From an uncultured Aquimarina sp. (GTDB lineage: Bacteria; Bacteroidota; Bacteroidia; Flavobacteriales; Flavobacteriaceae): DNA of 64,000 nt. The position numbers were made by a program, and so were the translations under genes. Under the pieces are notes generated by a model. That model was not told the DNA's origin and searched no databases. It saw only the letters and a program-made list of their open reading frames with translations. Positions within the stretch are counted from its first letter, which is position 1, and each line of letters starts with the position of its first letter. Positions 34,573 to 43,417 of this stretch are shown here, in pieces. The stretch is taken from positions 1-64,000 of the forward strand of contig CANMDH010000017.1 of assembly GCA_947496555.1 (NCBI GenBank), read 5' to 3'.

Positions 34573-34947
34573 TTTACAAGTAAATTATTTATATTATACA
34601 TTCCTTAAACCAAATTTCTTCTATTTAAGCATAGGTGGTCTTGTCTAGATACAAGGGATAGCAATTTTCTGAAAATATTAAATAATCGGCATTAGCTTTT
34701 GCCCATATAGGTGAAGTATTATAAGCCCTATTTTGAAAATGTAGTTCTAGATTGTATAAAAAAAATAATGAAAACTGTATTAACCAACTCATAAGCCCTA
34801 ATTTTTTAACTAAAAATAAGAATCCCGTGACCTAAAAAATACTTTATATTAAAGCTTTAACTAAATTTTTGTAAAAATTTAGCATAATAACAGTGTCCCT
34901 ATTTCCTTAAAAAGCATCATTAATTAAAACAGATTGTCGTAACAATC
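34573..34947. other. gene-free stretch between the TonB-plug gene and the DUF4837 gene
   Basis: This 375-base AT-rich stretch holds no plausible reading frame on either strand. It should contain the promoter of the gene ending at 32176 and the 3' end of the DUF4837 transcript. A 10-bp perfect palindrome at 34861-34882 is the only clear structure. The motif ATAAGCCCTA occurs twice (about 34719 and 34790) without further similarity around it. Confidence 0.6.
34861..34882 (-). terminator. AT-rich hairpin downstream of the DUF4837 gene
   Basis: CTAAATTTTT pairs with AAAAATTTAG across a two-base loop. It lies 66 bases beyond the stop of the DUF4837 gene on the minus strand. It lacks a clean T tract after the stem and is AT-rich, so terminator function is only moderately supported. 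Confidence 0.4.
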
Positions 34948-35928
34948 TTACTCAAACCTAATCGTCTTCATAATAGCTTCAAGCTCAAACATATTATCTC
35001 TTTTGTTTACTGAAGGAGCAAAAACAAAACCTTCTAATACCATTAATCTGTTATTTGGTATGTCCTCAATTACATAATTTACAAAAGGACCGGCCATAAA
35101 CCTATCTTTGATCTCCCAGGTACCTTTGGTTTCAAAAGTAAAACGGCCATCAAGTGTAGTTTCATAAAGATATGGCGCATAAGCTTCTTCAGTCACAAAG
35201 TTACCTACTTCGGTAGGGATTTTTTTGGCCCCGATAGAATCTCTCATTTTAATAATACTAGAAACTGTATTAGAATCCTTGGTAACCGTTCCCAATGGAA
35301 GTTCATATATCATAAGATTCATACTTCCTTGCGGAATATCTTTTCGCATCCAAAAGAATTTATCTTCTTCGATTGCGATACGATATGCCGAAGGAATTTT
35401 TACGGTGATTCCTAATTTTTGAGGTAATTGAGGTATTTTTTCAAGAGATTTTATTATTCTTTTTTGTTTCTCTTTGGTTTCGACAAGTTTATAGTCTGAA
35501 ATGATCGTTTTATGGTTTTTCTGAATCAGATCAATAATCTCATTGTCGGTTCCAGAAATTACTGCGCCTACTTGCGGAGTTGCATATTTATTTTCTAAAG
35601 TGGTAAATCCGCTTTCGCCTCCTTTTTTTATCCAAAGAAATGTTCGATTTTTTCTTGCTAAACCAGAAAATGCTTCCACAGGCATTTGACGCATAGAAAA
35701 TAGCGGTTCTTCTTGAGGCAGTCCCGGTACTTCGGCACCGAAATATTTTCGAATGGTATCACCTACTTTACCCTTCCAAAGATCATTATCAACCACTACA
35801 GAAAGTTCATTTATTTTACCTACAGAATGCGCCATCGCACCCCGCGACTTTTTATTTTTATCTTTTTTGGTTTCGGTACAGCTTACGATACAAAGCAAGC
35901 AGATGATTGCAAGAGATAATTTTTTCAT
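34948..35928 (-). CDS. DUF4837 family lipoprotein
   Basis: This 326-residue protein has a lipoprotein signal ending in CIVSCTETK (Cys17). It matches the Bacteroidota DUF4837 family: LSVVVDNDLWKGKVGDTIRKYF and LFSMRQMPVEAFSGLARKNR at the N-terminus (both given in part), and a two-lobed alpha/beta body with FLWIKKGG and FFWMRKDIPQGSMNL. The role is unknown. It follows the LysM transglycosylase by 16 bases and is likely co-transcribed, so an envelope role is plausible. Confidence 0.85.
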   Translation of the reverse strand: MKKLSLAIICLLCIVSCTETKKDKNKKSRGAMAHSVGKINELSVVVDNDLWKGKVGDTIRKYFGAEVPGLPQEEPLFSMRQMPVEAFSGLARKNRTFLWIKKGGESGFTTLENKYATPQVGAVISGTDNEIIDLIQKNHKTIISDYKLVETKEKQKRIIKSLEKIPQLPQKLGITVKIPSAYRIAIEEDKFFWMRKDIPQGSMNLMIYELPLGTVTKDSNTVSSIIKMRDSIGAKKIPTEVGNFVTEEAYAPYLYETTLDGRFTFETKGTWEIKDRFMAGPFVNYVIEDIPNNRLMVLEGFVFAPSVNKRDNMFELEAIMKTIRFE

Positions 35929-35944
35929 AAGATATTATTTGCGG

Positions 35945-37579
35945 TTATGATTTTGAAAGCCTCAGTTTCATACCTGGTTTTATACCGCTACCGCTAATAT
36001 CGTTCCAATTTTTAAGATTTTCGACAGAAATGCCTTTAAATTTTTGTGAAATGCTCCATAAAGTGTCTCCAGGCTTCACGGTATACATCTCTGCACTACT
36101 TGTTACTACCTTGGGTTTTGACACTACATTACTTTTTTGTGGCTTCGGTTTATCCACCACTGGTCTTCTAGGATATATGGTAAGTCGCTGACCAATTCTT
36201 AAATTATTAGTTCGTAAACCATTCCATTTTTTAATACTACTAACTCTAACTCCATATCTCCTTGCTATTTTCCCAAGGTAATCCCCGCTACGAACTCGGT
36301 ATCTTATTCTATCATTAGCCTCGAAGTATTTAGGAAGTGGTTTCTCACGTTTATCAAATTCTGCTTGTGCTAGTGTATAGATATTGTTCTCGTTGGCGAC
36401 AAATGTGCCTATTTTATCCAAAGGCAACCGCAATACATAGTCTTCATCTTTGATGAATGGAATAATGTCCAGCTTATAAGATGGATTCAAGAATTGTAAT
36501 TCTTCAACATCAATATTCATATATTCAGAAACCTGATCCAGCGTAATCATTTGTTTTACCTTGATGGTGTCGGTTTCAAAATAAGCAAACTCTGGTTTCC
36601 TGGGTTTAAAATCATGCTTATCTGCATATTCAAAAATATACATGGTTGCCAAAAATGCAGGTAAATACCCTGCTGTTTCCCTGGGCAGATTGTGTCTTAT
36701 ATTCCAATAATTGGTGTATCCTCCACTACGTCTTATTGCTTTGGTTACATTTCCTGGTCCAGAATTGTAAGATGCTAACGCCAAATCCCAATCACCAAAA
36801 ATTTGGTAGAGTTTTGCCAAATATTTACACGCTGCTTTTGTTGCCATAATAGGGTCCATACGCTCATCTACATAAGAGCTTACCTCTAGACCGTACATTT
36901 TACCGGTACCAAACATAAACTGCCATAATCCAGTTGCGCCTACTCTTGATTTTGCTCTTGGTTTAAGGGCTGATTCTACAATGGCCAGGTATTTTATCTC
37001 TAATGGAATGTTTTGATTGTCTAATTCTTGTTCAAAAAGCGGAAAATAAAACTCACTAAGCCCCATTAATCGCTCTAGGTGCTCATGGCGATTCTTTAAA
37101 TAATTTTTAATTACACTTTCTAAAGAAGCATTGTACTCTACATTAAAGGGAGTACGAGCATTAAGCTCTTTTAATCTAGCTTTAAGAGTATCGGTAGGCA
37201 GATCGACATATGCTACAGGTTCATATTCCAACTCGGTAACCGATTTATAAATAGTATCAAATAGACTCGAACTGTATAGTTCTTGTTTCCAAAGAGAATC
37301 CAATTGAGACATCTTTGGATGGTCCTGAGCGATATAAATCAAACTATCTTTTACACTGGCAGAAGTAATGGTGGTTGTTTGCAGCTCGGTACCTGTGATT
37401 TTGATTACTTTTGTCGTATCGACCACCTGAACGGTATCTTTTTTTAAATCCAGGTTTTCTTTGAGTACTATTTCTTTAGCAGTATTCTCTTCTGGAGTTG
37501 TTGAAATTGTAGTTTCTTGGGCTATTAATGAAGCCGAAACCAATAAAAAAGAAAAAATGAATGAAGACCTGTTTTTCAT
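35945..37579 (-). CDS. MltD-like lytic transglycosylase with two LysM domains
   Basis: This 544-residue protein has a signal peptide (SFIFSFLLVSASLIAQ) and a low-complexity linker. An SLT-type lytic transglycosylase domain follows near 175-320, with the catalytic glutamate in AIVESALKPRAKSRVGATG and GLWQFMFGTG, plus ALASYNSGPGNV. Two LysM peptidoglycan-binding modules are at the C-terminus (YRVRSGDYLGKIARRYGV and YTVKPGDTLWSISQKF). It cleaves glycan strands in the periplasm or outer membrane. It is the first gene of a two-gene unit with the DUF4837 lipoprotein. Confidence 0.9.
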   Translation of the reverse strand: MKNRSSFIFSFLLVSASLIAQETTISTTPEENTAKEIVLKENLDLKKDTVQVVDTTKVIKITGTELQTTTITSASVKDSLIYIAQDHPKMSQLDSLWKQELYSSSLFDTIYKSVTELEYEPVAYVDLPTDTLKARLKELNARTPFNVEYNASLESVIKNYLKNRHEHLERLMGLSEFYFPLFEQELDNQNIPLEIKYLAIVESALKPRAKSRVGATGLWQFMFGTGKMYGLEVSSYVDERMDPIMATKAACKYLAKLYQIFGDWDLALASYNSGPGNVTKAIRRSGGYTNYWNIRHNLPRETAGYLPAFLATMYIFEYADKHDFKPRKPEFAYFETDTIKVKQMITLDQVSEYMNIDVEELQFLNPSYKLDIIPFIKDEDYVLRLPLDKIGTFVANENNIYTLAQAEFDKREKPLPKYFEANDRIRYRVRSGDYLGKIARRYGVRVSSIKKWNGLRTNNLRIGQRLTIYPRRPVVDKPKPQKSNVVSKPKVVTSSAEMYTVKPGDTLWSISQKFKGISVENLKNWNDISGSGIKPGMKLRLSKS

Positions 37580-37713
37580 TTTAAAAACCGTTTACTTTTA
37601 ATTATTAGGGAATTTTGGGGTAAAAAGTATTGTTTTTAACACATTGTCAACAATACGATAGCGAAAATCGCATTTTTTTTCTAAACCACAAAGGATCAAT
37701 GCGTTAAAAACGC

Positions 37714-37743
37714 AAAAAAACCGGCCAAAATGACCGGTTTTTC
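37714..37743 (-). terminator. intrinsic terminator after pgk
   Basis: On the minus strand AAACCGGTCA and TGGCCGGTTT form a stem (one mismatch pair near the loop) followed by a run of T residues. It lies about 50 bases past the pgk stop. The A-rich flank on the other side would let it work in both directions. Confidence 0.85.
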
Positions 37744-37793
37744 AATATTCTTACAAAAAATTTGCTTTTTCTTACAAGTTATTAACACTACTG

Positions 37794-38981
37794 TTATTTT
37801 CCTATCGCCGCAATACCCGGTAATGTTTTACCTTCTAGGCTTTCTAACATAGCTCCACCACCGGTAGAAACATAACTTACTTTATCCCCAAAACCAAATT
37901 GTTTCACGGCCGCTACAGAGTCTCCTCCCCCTACAAGAGAAAAAGCTCCTTTTTCGGTAGCTTCGGCAATAGAATGCCCAAGTGCAATCGTACCATTGGC
38001 AAAATTTTCCATTTCAAAAACCCCCAGAGGTCCATTCCAAAGAATTGTTTTCGACTTTAAAATGACTTCGTGAAAGTTTTTAATCGTTTCTGGCCCAGCA
38101 TCAAGACCTTGCCACCCCTCTGGGATTTCATTAACGGCAATCACTTTTGTGTTTGCATTATTATCAAAAGCATCTGCTCCTAACACATCAACCGGCAAAT
38201 GAATCTCAACTCCTTTTTCTGCGGCCTTTTTTAGGATTTCTAATGCCAATTCTTGTTTATCATCTTCACAAATCGAATCTCCAATCTGTCCTCCTTGTGC
38301 TTTAATAAACGTATAGGTCATTCCTCCACCCACAATTAAATGATCTACTTTGTCCAGGATGTTTTCGATAATGGTAATCTTTGATGATACTTTTGATCCT
38401 CCTAAAACAGCAGTTACTGGTTTTTCTCCACTTTTTAATACCTTATCGATACTTTCGATTTCTTTTGCCAACAAACTTCCAAAGCATTTATTCTCTGGAA
38501 AAAACTGAGCTACAATCGTTGTAGAGGCATGTGCTCTATGCGCAGTTCCAAAAGCATCGTTTACATACACGTCTCCTAGTTTCGATAATTGCTTCGCAAA
38601 GTCAGCATCTCCCGAGGTTTCCTCTGGATGAAATCTTAAATTCTCTAACAATAACACTTCGCCTGGGTTAAGAGCTGCAACTGCATCTTCGGCTTCTTGC
38701 CCAATGCAATTGTACACAAACTTCACTTGTACACCCAAAACTTCAGATACTTTATCAACAATATGTCTTAAAGAAAACTCATCTTGTACCCCTTTTGGCC
38801 TACCTAAATGCGACATCAAAACGGCACTACCACCATCTTCCAAAACCTTAATTATGGTTGGTTTTGCAGCTTGGATACGTGTGTTATCTGTTACCTCAAA
38901 ATTTTCGTTTAGGGGCACGTTAAAATCTACTCGAATTAACGCTTTCTTGTTTTCAAAATTAAAATCGTTGATTGTCTTCAT
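37794..38981 (-). CDS. pgk: phosphoglycerate kinase
   Basis: This 395-residue glycolytic enzyme transfers phosphate from 1,3-bisphosphoglycerate to [23 protein letters not shown] near the N-terminus is the family signature with the substrate-binding residues. [42 protein letters not shown] and [12 protein letters not shown] near the C-terminus complete the two-domain fold. Length is standard. It is monocistronic with a strong terminator and is divergent from holB. Confidence 0.97.
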   Translation of the reverse strand: MKTINDFNFENKKALIRVDFNVPLNENFEVTDNTRIQAAKPTIIKVLEDGGSAVLMSHLGRPKGVQDEFSLRHIVDKVSEVLGVQVKFVYNCIGQEAEDAVAALNPGEVLLLENLRFHPEETSGDADFAKQLSKLGDVYVNDAFGTAHRAHASTTIVAQFFPENKCFGSLLAKEIESIDKVLKSGEKPVTAVLGGSKVSSKITIIENILDKVDHLIVGGGMTYTFIKAQGGQIGDSICEDDKQELALEILKKAAEKGVEIHLPVDVLGADAFDNNANTKVIAVNEIPEGWQGLDAGPETIKNFHEVILKSKTILWNGPLGVFEMENFANGTIALGHSIAEATEKGAFSLVGGGDSVAAVKQFGFGDKVSYVSTGGGAMLESLEGKTLPGIAAIGK

Positions 38982-39151
38982 TTTACTGTCTTGCTATTGA
39001 GGAAACGAAAATAATTCTATTTCGTTAAAAACACTGAAATCTGTCAAAAAAAATCTACGAAAACGATAGTAAATTTTCACTTTTATCGATTTTTTACAAA
39101 AAGAGGTTTTTTCATAGGGAAATGATAGTGTTCGGATTATACAATTAGGCT

Positions 39152-39174
39152 CCAAAGGTTTTGAAAACCTTTGG
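39152..39174. repeat. 11-bp-arm palindrome in the pgk-holB intergenic region
   Basis: CCAAAGGTTTT and AAAACCTTTGG form a near-continuous palindrome around a single central G. It lies 43 bases upstream of the holB start and 170 bases from the pgk start. It is followed by GGTCTTTATT on the plus strand. It could be an operator, part of the holB promoter region or a hairpin; there is no direct support for any of these. Confidence 0.45.
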
Positions 39175-39187
39175 GGTCTTTATTGTT

Positions 39188-39195
39188 TAACTTTG
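39188..39195 (+). promoter_or_regulatory. candidate -7 box for holB
   Basis: TAACTTTG matches TAnnTTTG. An ATG at 39197 lies only two bases beyond it and would be upstream of the transcription start, so the box supports the ATG at 39218. TTG at 39171-39173 is 14 bases away, shorter than the usual 17-21 spacing. Confidence 0.45.
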
Positions 39196-39217
39196 GATGA
39201 GTTCGTTATATTTGTCA

Positions 39218-40372
39218 ATGCTTTTTTCAGAAATTTTAGGGCTAAAACATATCAAGAGTTATTTGACCTCTAGTGCAGATCGAAAAAGGATCCCGCATGC
39301 GCAACTTTTTGTGGGGCCTAACGGAAGTGGAACGCTGCCAATGGCCATTGCATATGCTCAATATATTTTATGCCAGAATCAAAACGGAGAAAATACCGAA
39401 GGAATCCAGGCATGCAATATAAAATTTGATCATCTGGCTCACCCTGATCTTCATTTTGTATATCCCGTGGCAGTAAACGATAAAGTAAAAAAGCATCCCA
39501 CCTCTGATCAATTTGCTGAAGAATGGAGAGCTTTTGTAAAAGAAAACCCTTACGGAAGTATTTTTGATTGGTATCTTTCTTTGGGGATTGAAAATAAGCA
39601 AGGGCAAATTGGCGTAGACGAAGCGTTGGAAATCGTAAAAAAGCTTTCGCTGAAAAGTTATGAGGGTGGGTATAAAGTGATGCTGATATGGATGGCCGAT
39701 AAAATGAATATTGCAGCATCCAACAAACTCCTGAAATTAATTGAAGAGCCGCCCGAAAAAACCATATTTCTTCTTATCGCCGAAGACGAAGAACAGCTTA
39801 TACAAACCATACGATCAAGATGCCAGGTATTACATTTTCCTCCACTAGGAGAGCAAGTAATCAAAGAGGCATTGCAGAAAAACGAGCATATAGGAGATGC
39901 CGAAGCTCAAAAAATAGCGCATCAAGCAGATGGAGATTATAGCAAGGCGTTGCATTTGTTGCATCATGATGGTGGTGATGACCAATTTGAAGATTGGTTT
40001 ATACAGTGGGTGCGAACCGCATTTAGAGCCAAAGGAAATAAATCGGCTGTTAACGATTTAATTACCTGGAGCGAATCTATCGCAGGTACGGGTAGAGAAA
40101 CACAAAAACGATTTCTGAAATATTGTCTCGATTTTTTTAGGCAAGCTATGTTATTGAACTATGGGGCCAAAGATTTGGTTTTTCTTGAGGCTAACACCAA
40201 TGGTTTTAAGCTTGAAAAGTTCGCTCCTTTTGTTCACGGAGCCAACATAATGGATATTTGTAACGAACTACAGGATGCCGCCTATCATATCGAGCGTAAT
40301 GGAAATGCAAAAATCATTCTTACCGATCTTTCGATAAAGCTTACCAGATTACTTCATAAAAAGAGTGTCTAG
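39218..40372 (+). CDS. holB: DNA polymerase III subunit delta'
   Basis: The protein is a clamp-loader AAA+ subunit. HAQLFVGPNGSGTLPMAIAY holds a P-loop whose usual GK(T/S) is GT, so the ATP-binding lysine is absent, as in other delta' subunits. KLSLKSYEGGYKVMLIWMAD and NKLLKLIEEPPEKTIFLLI mark the sensor region, and IRSRCQVLHFPPL the SRC motif. It lacks the zinc-finger cysteine pattern of E. coli tau. I start it at 39218 (MLFSEILGLKHIKSYL, 384 residues); an upstream ATG at 39197 would sit next to the -7 box. It is divergent from pgk. Confidence 0.9.
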   Translation: MLFSEILGLKHIKSYLTSSADRKRIPHAQLFVGPNGSGTLPMAIAYAQYILCQNQNGENTEGIQACNIKFDHLAHPDLHFVYPVAVNDKVKKHPTSDQFAEEWRAFVKENPYGSIFDWYLSLGIENKQGQIGVDEALEIVKKLSLKSYEGGYKVMLIWMADKMNIAASNKLLKLIEEPPEKTIFLLIAEDEEQLIQTIRSRCQVLHFPPLGEQVIKEALQKNEHIGDAEAQKIAHQADGDYSKALHLLHHDGGDDQFEDWFIQWVRTAFRAKGNKSAVNDLITWSESIAGTGRETQKRFLKYCLDFFRQAMLLNYGAKDLVFLEANTNGFKLEKFAPFVHGANIMDICNELQDAAYHIERNGNAKIILTDLSIKLTRLLHKKSV

Positions 40373-40427
40373 TAGATGATAATAGCGGTTCGTGTCAACT
40401 TCTATCTTCAATTTTCAAATGTTATCC

Positions 40428-40435
40428 TATATTTG
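40428..40435 (+). promoter_or_regulatory. candidate -7 box for the DoxX-like/ATP-grasp unit
   Basis: TATATTTG fits the TAnnTTTG consensus and lies 20 bases upstream of the DoxX-like start codon at 40456. No good -33 TTG is present at standard spacing. Confidence 0.45.
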
Positions 40436-40455
40436 ACATACTAAACACATCACCT

Positions 40456-40851
40456 ATGGATAACTTTATGACTCATATTGTCTCGATTACTATCTTATTA
40501 TTTCTTTTGATAACGTTTTTGCAATCGGGGATCGATAAATTGGTTGACTGGAAAGGAAATCTGGATTGGTTAAAAGGGCATTTTGCAGAGACTTTTATGA
40601 GCAAAATGGTTCCATTACTTCTAGCCACTATTTTACTTGTTGAAATCGTAACAGCAGTATGCTGCGTTATGGGTATTTATCACTTGGTTGTAGATAATCA
40701 TACCTTTTATGCCACATTAGCTATGTTTTTGGCTTGTTTAACACTTCTAATGCTTCTGTTTGGGCAAAGAGTAGCAAAAGATTACCAAGGAGCCTTAACA
40801 ATCACCTGTTACTTTATAGTGGCCATATTTGGTTTGTATGTGATAAGCTAA
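40456..40851 (+). CDS. DoxX-like four-helix membrane protein
   Basis: This 131-residue protein has four predicted membrane helices. They include VSITILLFLLITFLQSGIDK at the start, with the S-G-x-D-K element typical of DoxX-like proteins, then LLLATILLVEIVTAVCC, FYATLAMFLACLTLLML and CYFIVAIFGLYVIS. DoxX-like proteins are small inner-membrane proteins of diverse or unknown function, some linked to redox stress. It lies 18 bases upstream of the ATP-grasp gene and may be co-transcribed. The assignment to the family rests on topology and the first motif. Confidence 0.6.
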   Translation: MDNFMTHIVSITILLFLLITFLQSGIDKLVDWKGNLDWLKGHFAETFMSKMVPLLLATILLVEIVTAVCCVMGIYHLVVDNHTFYATLAMFLACLTLLMLLFGQRVAKDYQGALTITCYFIVAIFGLYVIS

Positions 40852-40869
40852 TATGATTTTATAAATAGT

Positions 40870-42030
40870 ATGTTCAATAAAAAGTCAGTTTCCAAACCAA
40901 TAAAAGCATCTGTTTTAATACCAGATGGAGAAACTCACCTTTTGATTTATGCAATCAATTGCCTAAGTCAAGCCCCCGGCATTTCTATTTTTGTAATGTC
41001 TTCTTCAAAGGGGAATGCAGTTCGGTTTTCAAGATATATATCAAAATTTACCTATTATCCAAAAACCGAAGATGATCAAAAATGGATAGAACATATTAAT
41101 ACCGAAGTTAAAAGACATAAAATAGATATTGTGATGCCGATTTTTGAAAAAGGTATCCGAAGATTAATTGAAAACCAAGAATTTTTAGACCAAAAAGACT
41201 GTTTGGTTTCTTTGCCAGATCTTGAAACGTTTAATACAACGATTAATAAATGGGAGCTTGCCACCTATTGCACAAAAAATGAAATCCCTGTTCCCAAAAG
41301 TTTTCTTTATCTCCCAGAAGAGAAATTAACGGATGCTTTTTTTACAGAAATAACATTTCCAGTAATCGTAAAACCTCTTGAAGGTTTTGGAGGGGGTTTA
41401 GGTATAGAGGTGTTTGCAAACAAAGAAGACCTTGCAAAATATTTAAACGAAGCCGCCAGCCAACCTATTATCATACAAGATTTTATTAAGGGGTATGATA
41501 TTGATTGTAGCATTTTGGCGGCAGAAGGAAAGATTGTAGCGCATACCATTCAGAAAGGGTTTATGCAAGGAGACACTCCTTATGCTCCTCAAGTGGGAAT
41601 TGAGTTTTTAGATAACCCAGAACTGCTTAAGGTTGTAGAGAAATTAATCTATTCCCTTAAATGGAATGGGGTGGCTCATTTGGATCTTCGTTATGATGAA
41701 GAAAATGCTACTTACAAAATAATTGAACTAAACCCAAGATTCTGGGGTTCGATGGATGCTTCTTGTTTAATGGGCATAAACTTCCCGTATTTACTAATCC
41801 TAAGTGCGCTAGGACATGAATTTCCAAAACAACTTTTCAAGCACGAAACTTATTATAATTTAAAAGGTCTTGTGAAAATGGTTAAAAAAGACTTCTTTTT
41901 CATTAGAAAATGGAAATTTATCATGAATAACACCCAGTTTAGATTTGTAGTTTATGATGTAGCGCCTACACTCTATAAATATATAGATCGCACAAAAAAC
42001 CTGCTTCTTAGAAAAATCAAGGGTGCTTAA
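40870..42030 (+). CDS. ATP-grasp family ligase
   Basis: This 386-residue protein has the carbamoyl-phosphate-synthase-like ATP-grasp arrangement. An N-terminal Rossmann-like part is followed by TFPVIVKPLEGFGGGLGI (ATP-binding lysine and glycine loop), IIIQDFIKGYDIDCSIL, AHLDLRYDEEN, and IIELNPRFWGSMD with the metal-binding Glu and Asn. The family forms amide or ester bonds through acylphosphates. The acceptor is unknown. It converges, 12 bases apart, on a CapK-like adenylate-forming enzyme. Such enzymes often occur together in capsule or amino-acid-conjugating loci. Confidence 0.85.
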   Translation: MFNKKSVSKPIKASVLIPDGETHLLIYAINCLSQAPGISIFVMSSSKGNAVRFSRYISKFTYYPKTEDDQKWIEHINTEVKRHKIDIVMPIFEKGIRRLIENQEFLDQKDCLVSLPDLETFNTTINKWELATYCTKNEIPVPKSFLYLPEEKLTDAFFTEITFPVIVKPLEGFGGGLGIEVFANKEDLAKYLNEAASQPIIIQDFIKGYDIDCSILAAEGKIVAHTIQKGFMQGDTPYAPQVGIEFLDNPELLKVVEKLIYSLKWNGVAHLDLRYDEENATYKIIELNPRFWGSMDASCLMGINFPYLLILSALGHEFPKQLFKHETYYNLKGLVKMVKKDFFFIRKWKFIMNNTQFRFVVYDVAPTLYKYIDRTKNLLLRKIKGA

Positions 42031-42042
42031 TTTTTTGCAAGT

Positions 42043-43371
42043 TTAAGATGTGTGAAAAAGGTTTACTACTTTTTTTCGTTTTCCAGAAGAAAGCGCTGGG
42101 ATTTCATCGACATACTTTATGATAACATTAGCGTCTGATCCAAGATCCTGTTTGATATCATCGATTAATTCTTTTTCAAAGTCAAAGGAGTTGATAACAT
42201 TTAATTTAACCAAATACTCGTTCCTTTTTGTTTGTATAAACTGATACTGTTTTAATAAGCTATAATGCTTATAAAATTTGGTATACACAATAAAAGAAGA
42301 AATCATTCGACCTTTTGTGTCATACACTGCATCCATTTTTCTGCCTTCTAATCGCTCAAAATATCGAGATGGGATGCCATTGCTGCCAAATGTCTTTCCG
42401 AATTTTGCAATATCACCTGTATCATATCTGATTAACGGCATGCAGTAATTAAAAAAATCGGTTACCACAATTCTGCCTAATTCTCCAGGCTTTGCAGGCA
42501 CGTCCTCGTTCATATCTAAAATTTCAAAATGGTAACTAGACCAATTGATTTCAAAACTTCGATCGGTCATGTTCGGAAGCTGTTGCGCTAATATTCCAAT
42601 TTCTTCATTAGAATATCTTGAGACCACAGGAACTTTAAAATAGTGCTGCATTTTGTCTTTGACATAATCTGTAAGCGATTCTGAGATGGCTATAATAGAT
42701 TTTACCGATGTATTTAGAGGTTTGGCGTTTGTTTTGTCTAAATACTTACAAATCCTTTCGTACGCAGATACAAATCCTATTAAGTGCTGTGTATATTTCT
42801 TTTTTTTGATCGATGTCAAAAAGTCCTCAATTTCTTGATCGTGAAATTTGCTTACATCGATATATTTTAGATTTTGCATCCAGGCTTTAAGAGGGCTATT
42901 CATATTAATTCCCCTCCACACCTCTAGATCATATAATTTTTCTCCTATATTGAGATTAGCCTTTTTTAAAAAGTAAATAGTATCTGATGTATTTCTTTTC
43001 TTTTTATTACCGTCTTGATAAAGTTTAAAAGGAATACCTGTTGAACCACTAGTAGCAACTTTAAATGTTGGTTGGTCCTGATAGGTAACAGATTTAAAGT
43101 CTTCGAAGTTCTCCTGAACGGTAGTTTTTTTTATAACCGGAAAATCTTCAATACTCTTAACGCCTTTAAGCTCTTTGTAGAACGGTGTGGTATCTGTTGC
43201 ATGAGTTAAGATTTTGGTCATGTACTGTTCACGAAGCAAAGCGGCCTCTCTCGAATCCAAATGTTGGTTTATAAAAGCAATTTCGTCGTAATGCTTTTTA
43301 ATCCTCCTTCCTTTTAGTCTATCAATAACCCAAAAAGATTTTTCCCGTATTTTGCTCCCAATAATCACCAA
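42043..43371 (-). CDS. CapK/phenylacetate-CoA ligase-like adenylate-forming enzyme
   Basis: This 442-residue protein resembles CapK and PaaK. FKVATSGSTGIPFKLYQDG near 105-123 is the phosphate-binding loop, SRYSNEEIGILAQQ near 255-268 the central motif, and MPLIRYDTGDIAKFG near 310-324 the ribose-binding aspartate. RLEGRKMDAVYDTKGR begins the lid. CapK proteins are tied to capsule or exopolysaccharide loci, and the reaction is presumed to be activation of an acid as an adenylate or thioester. It is convergent with the ATP-grasp gene and 46 bases downstream of a PorP/SprF gene stop in reading order. Confidence 0.83.
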   Translation of the reverse strand: MVIIGSKIREKSFWVIDRLKGRRIKKHYDEIAFINQHLDSREAALLREQYMTKILTHATDTTPFYKELKGVKSIEDFPVIKKTTVQENFEDFKSVTYQDQPTFKVATSGSTGIPFKLYQDGNKKKRNTSDTIYFLKKANLNIGEKLYDLEVWRGINMNSPLKAWMQNLKYIDVSKFHDQEIEDFLTSIKKKKYTQHLIGFVSAYERICKYLDKTNAKPLNTSVKSIIAISESLTDYVKDKMQHYFKVPVVSRYSNEEIGILAQQLPNMTDRSFEINWSSYHFEILDMNEDVPAKPGELGRIVVTDFFNYCMPLIRYDTGDIAKFGKTFGSNGIPSRYFERLEGRKMDAVYDTKGRMISSFIVYTKFYKHYSLLKQYQFIQTKRNEYLVKLNVINSFDFEKELIDDIKQDLGSDANVIIKYVDEIPALSSGKRKKVVNLFHTS

Positions 43372-43417
43372 ATATCGTTTTAATACAAAGAATTATGCTT
43401 TGTACTCTTTTTATTAA

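Noticed and set aside
39218-40372. Missing P-loop lysine in holB as a sign of a defective gene
   Set aside because: Delta' subunits commonly lack a working ATP site, and the rest of the protein is intact, so this is normal for the family.
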